Source of the DNA: DATBGO01 sp963695645
Lineage (GTDB): Bacteria > Actinomycetota > Actinomycetes > Streptosporangiales > Streptosporangiaceae
Assembly: GCA_963695645.1 (NCBI GenBank)
Contig: CAVOHC010000007.1
Coordinates: forward strand, 1-64,000
DNA length: 64,000 bases
Direction: 5' to 3'
A program made the position numbers and the translations under genes. How positions within the stretch are numbered: the stretch's first letter is position 1; each line of letters opens with the position of its first letter. This document shows, one piece after another, positions 62,831 through 64,000 of this stretch. The notes below the pieces were generated by a model. It did not search any database, was not told the DNA's origin, and was given only the letters and a program-made list of their open reading frames with translations.

Positions 62831-62883
62831 CTGTACAACCGTCGGCTAAGCCTACGTTGGTTCGAACCCAGCACCTGCCACCA
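62831..62883 (+). repeat. tRNA-Tyr 3'-half attachment-type repeat, copy 4
   Basis: This 53-nt copy differs from copy 2 at two positions: C for A in CTGTACAACC and G for A in CCCAGCACC. The first mutation changes the anticodon loop, showing it is not constrained as a tRNA. Upstream, CGTGGCTGAGTAGCGGTTGAG resembles sequence upstream of copy 1. Confidence 0.85.
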
Positions 62884-63270
62884 CGTACCCCCAGGTCAGG
62901 CCCAGTACGCGAGATCATCCGTGACGCTGAAAGTGCACGGTCCTGGGCACCGCGCGTCCGCCCGGGTACTCCCTGATCGTCACTGGCCAACATGGCCCTG
63001 AGCTGCAGTGATACCGGCCGGACCGGCCGCGCCGTATCCGCTGCCCTGGGCCATTGCCGTGCCGGGCGCCCATTTGACGGAACAGCCACGGAACACAATC
63101 AGCCGTGATCATCACAGTGCGACGTGGCGCCTGCCGCTTCGTCGCCTGAGTACCGTCGGGCGCCATGTGCAGAATGGCCCCCCACTCCAGCGCGGACAGT
63201 AGCGGAGCGAACATATGCCGATCCCGGTGCGCCCACGGTCACCGTCGGCGACACGGGATGGCTAGCAAAT
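62884..63270. repeat. Att-flanking repeat, copy 2
   Basis: This matches 43045-43430 throughout with substitutions and small indels. The integrase fragment begins 160 bp further right. Confidence 0.75.
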
Positions 63271-63431
63271 CGGCGCATAACGATGCCGACTATGGGCGGC
63301 TAATGACTAAGAGATCGCGCAGCACAGCTCTGTGCAGATCATCCAGTTCTGGACTAGCCAATGTCCCCCTTTGCGATGGGATATGGCTAGGTACCCTAGG
63401 ATCATCATGATTAGGCGCGAACAAGCCGATA

Positions 63432-63990
63432 GGCCTGGATCGTAACGAGCTCGGCGCGCTGCTGGTGGCGGTCGGCCTTGGGCCGGCGGACGAGCATGCG
63501 CTGATCTCGCTGCTGGCGCTCAACGGGCTGCGAGTCTCCGAAGCCATCGGTGCCGACATCGAAGCCCTGGGCATCCAGCGCGGCCACCGCACCCTGGTGG
63601 TCACCCGCAAGGGCGGCAAGGTCGTCACGGTGCCGCTGGCACCGCGCACCGCCCGGGCAATCGACCTGGCCACCGGCGATCGCAGCCAGGGCCCGATCTT
63701 CCTGGCCGCCGACGGGCGGCGGCTCGACCGGCACGGCGCCGCCCGGATCGTCCGCTGCACCGCCCGTCAGGCCGAGATCGGCAAGAACGCCAGGCCGCAC
63801 ACGCTTCGGTACGCGTTCATCACCGCCGCGCTGGACGCAGGCGTGCCGCTCCGCGATGTGCAAGAGGCGGCCTCGCACGCTGATCCGCGCACCACGATGC
63901 GATACGACCGGGCCCGCACCTCGCTGGACCGGTACGCCACTTATATCGTCTTATATCGTCGCCGCATACGTCGCGGGTGCTGCCCGATAG
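63432..63990 (+). pseudogene. Tyrosine recombinase, 5'-truncated with 10-bp tandem duplication
   Basis: The frame opens without a start at LDRNELGALLVAVGL and holds the whole catalytic domain: LNGLRVSEAIG (Arg I), RKGGKVVTVPLA (Lys), RPHTLRYAFITAAL (HxxR), EAASHADPRTTMRYDRAR (His and nucleophile Tyr). A tandem TTATATCGTC (63941-63950 and 63951-63960) shifts the frame just before the C-terminal tail, whose proper end (AAYVAGAAR) finishes at 63990. The core-binding domain is missing. It is very close to the gene at 48907-49586, which lacks exactly the catalytic end. Confidence 0.85.
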
Positions 63991-64000
63991 CCCCAGGTCC

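Overview
The window is high-GC DNA with typical actinomycete content: GTG/ATG starts with GGAGG-type ribosome binding sites, four-base stop/start overlaps, HdeD, DUF2252 and DUF1345 genes, YbhN-type and diacylglycerol-kinase-type lipid genes, and many TetR and ECF regulators. I infer a soil-type filamentous or related actinobacterium but cannot name a genus. No rRNA gene, complete tRNA gene or CRISPR array was seen.

Region 1 (1-5.1 kb) holds mobile elements: a broken tyrosine recombinase, then an IS66-family transposase gene split by a 2.5-kb group II intron directly after the codon for the transposase's catalytic Glu. Region 2 (5.4-22.7 kb) is largely stress and membrane physiology. It has a peroxiredoxin-like gene divergent from an ECF41-type sigma factor across a perfect palindromic promoter, two HdeD paralogues, a PerM-type exporter coupled to a HAD-like protein, a flippase-like protein, a lipid kinase, two TetR regulators, DUF2252, and a phenol-hydroxylase-like flavoprotein. 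Decayed APC permease, P-type ATPase, BON and LuxR genes lie between them. A shared operator-like element (ATCA-N4-TGAT inside a TTGAC promoter) precedes both hdeD genes, the aromatic operon at 23.1 kb, and lies upstream of one TetR gene.

Region 3 (23.1-29.3 kb) is a tight five-gene aromatic-catabolism operon: extradiol dioxygenase (frameshifted), fumarylacetoacetase-fold hydrolase, acyl-CoA ligase, MhpA-type hydroxylase and DoxX. It is followed by a 366-bp copy of the 5' end of the perM gene from 11 kb. Region 4 (29.7-38.9 kb) is a mixture of transposase remnants, hypothetical genes, two tandem acyltransferase genes with a third decayed copy, and a frameshifted MNT/HEPN toxin-antitoxin pair.

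Region 5 (39-64 kb) is built around four direct copies of the 3' half of a tRNA-Tyr gene (39067, 42992, 52635, 62831), the usual footprint of site-specific integrative elements. Between them lie integrase fragments, a TOTE-type primase-helicase and its remnant, an Mrr endonuclease remnant, at least four more toxin-antitoxin modules, a two-component system next to an ABC exporter, a patatin-like lipase, a YVTN propeller protein, and remnants of KaiC-like, GH63, methyltransferase and alcohol-dehydrogenase genes. I read it as stacked, partly eroded genomic islands. Many genes carry single-base frameshifts and several keep both ends but lack the middle, so decay, assembly error, or both must be kept in mind.
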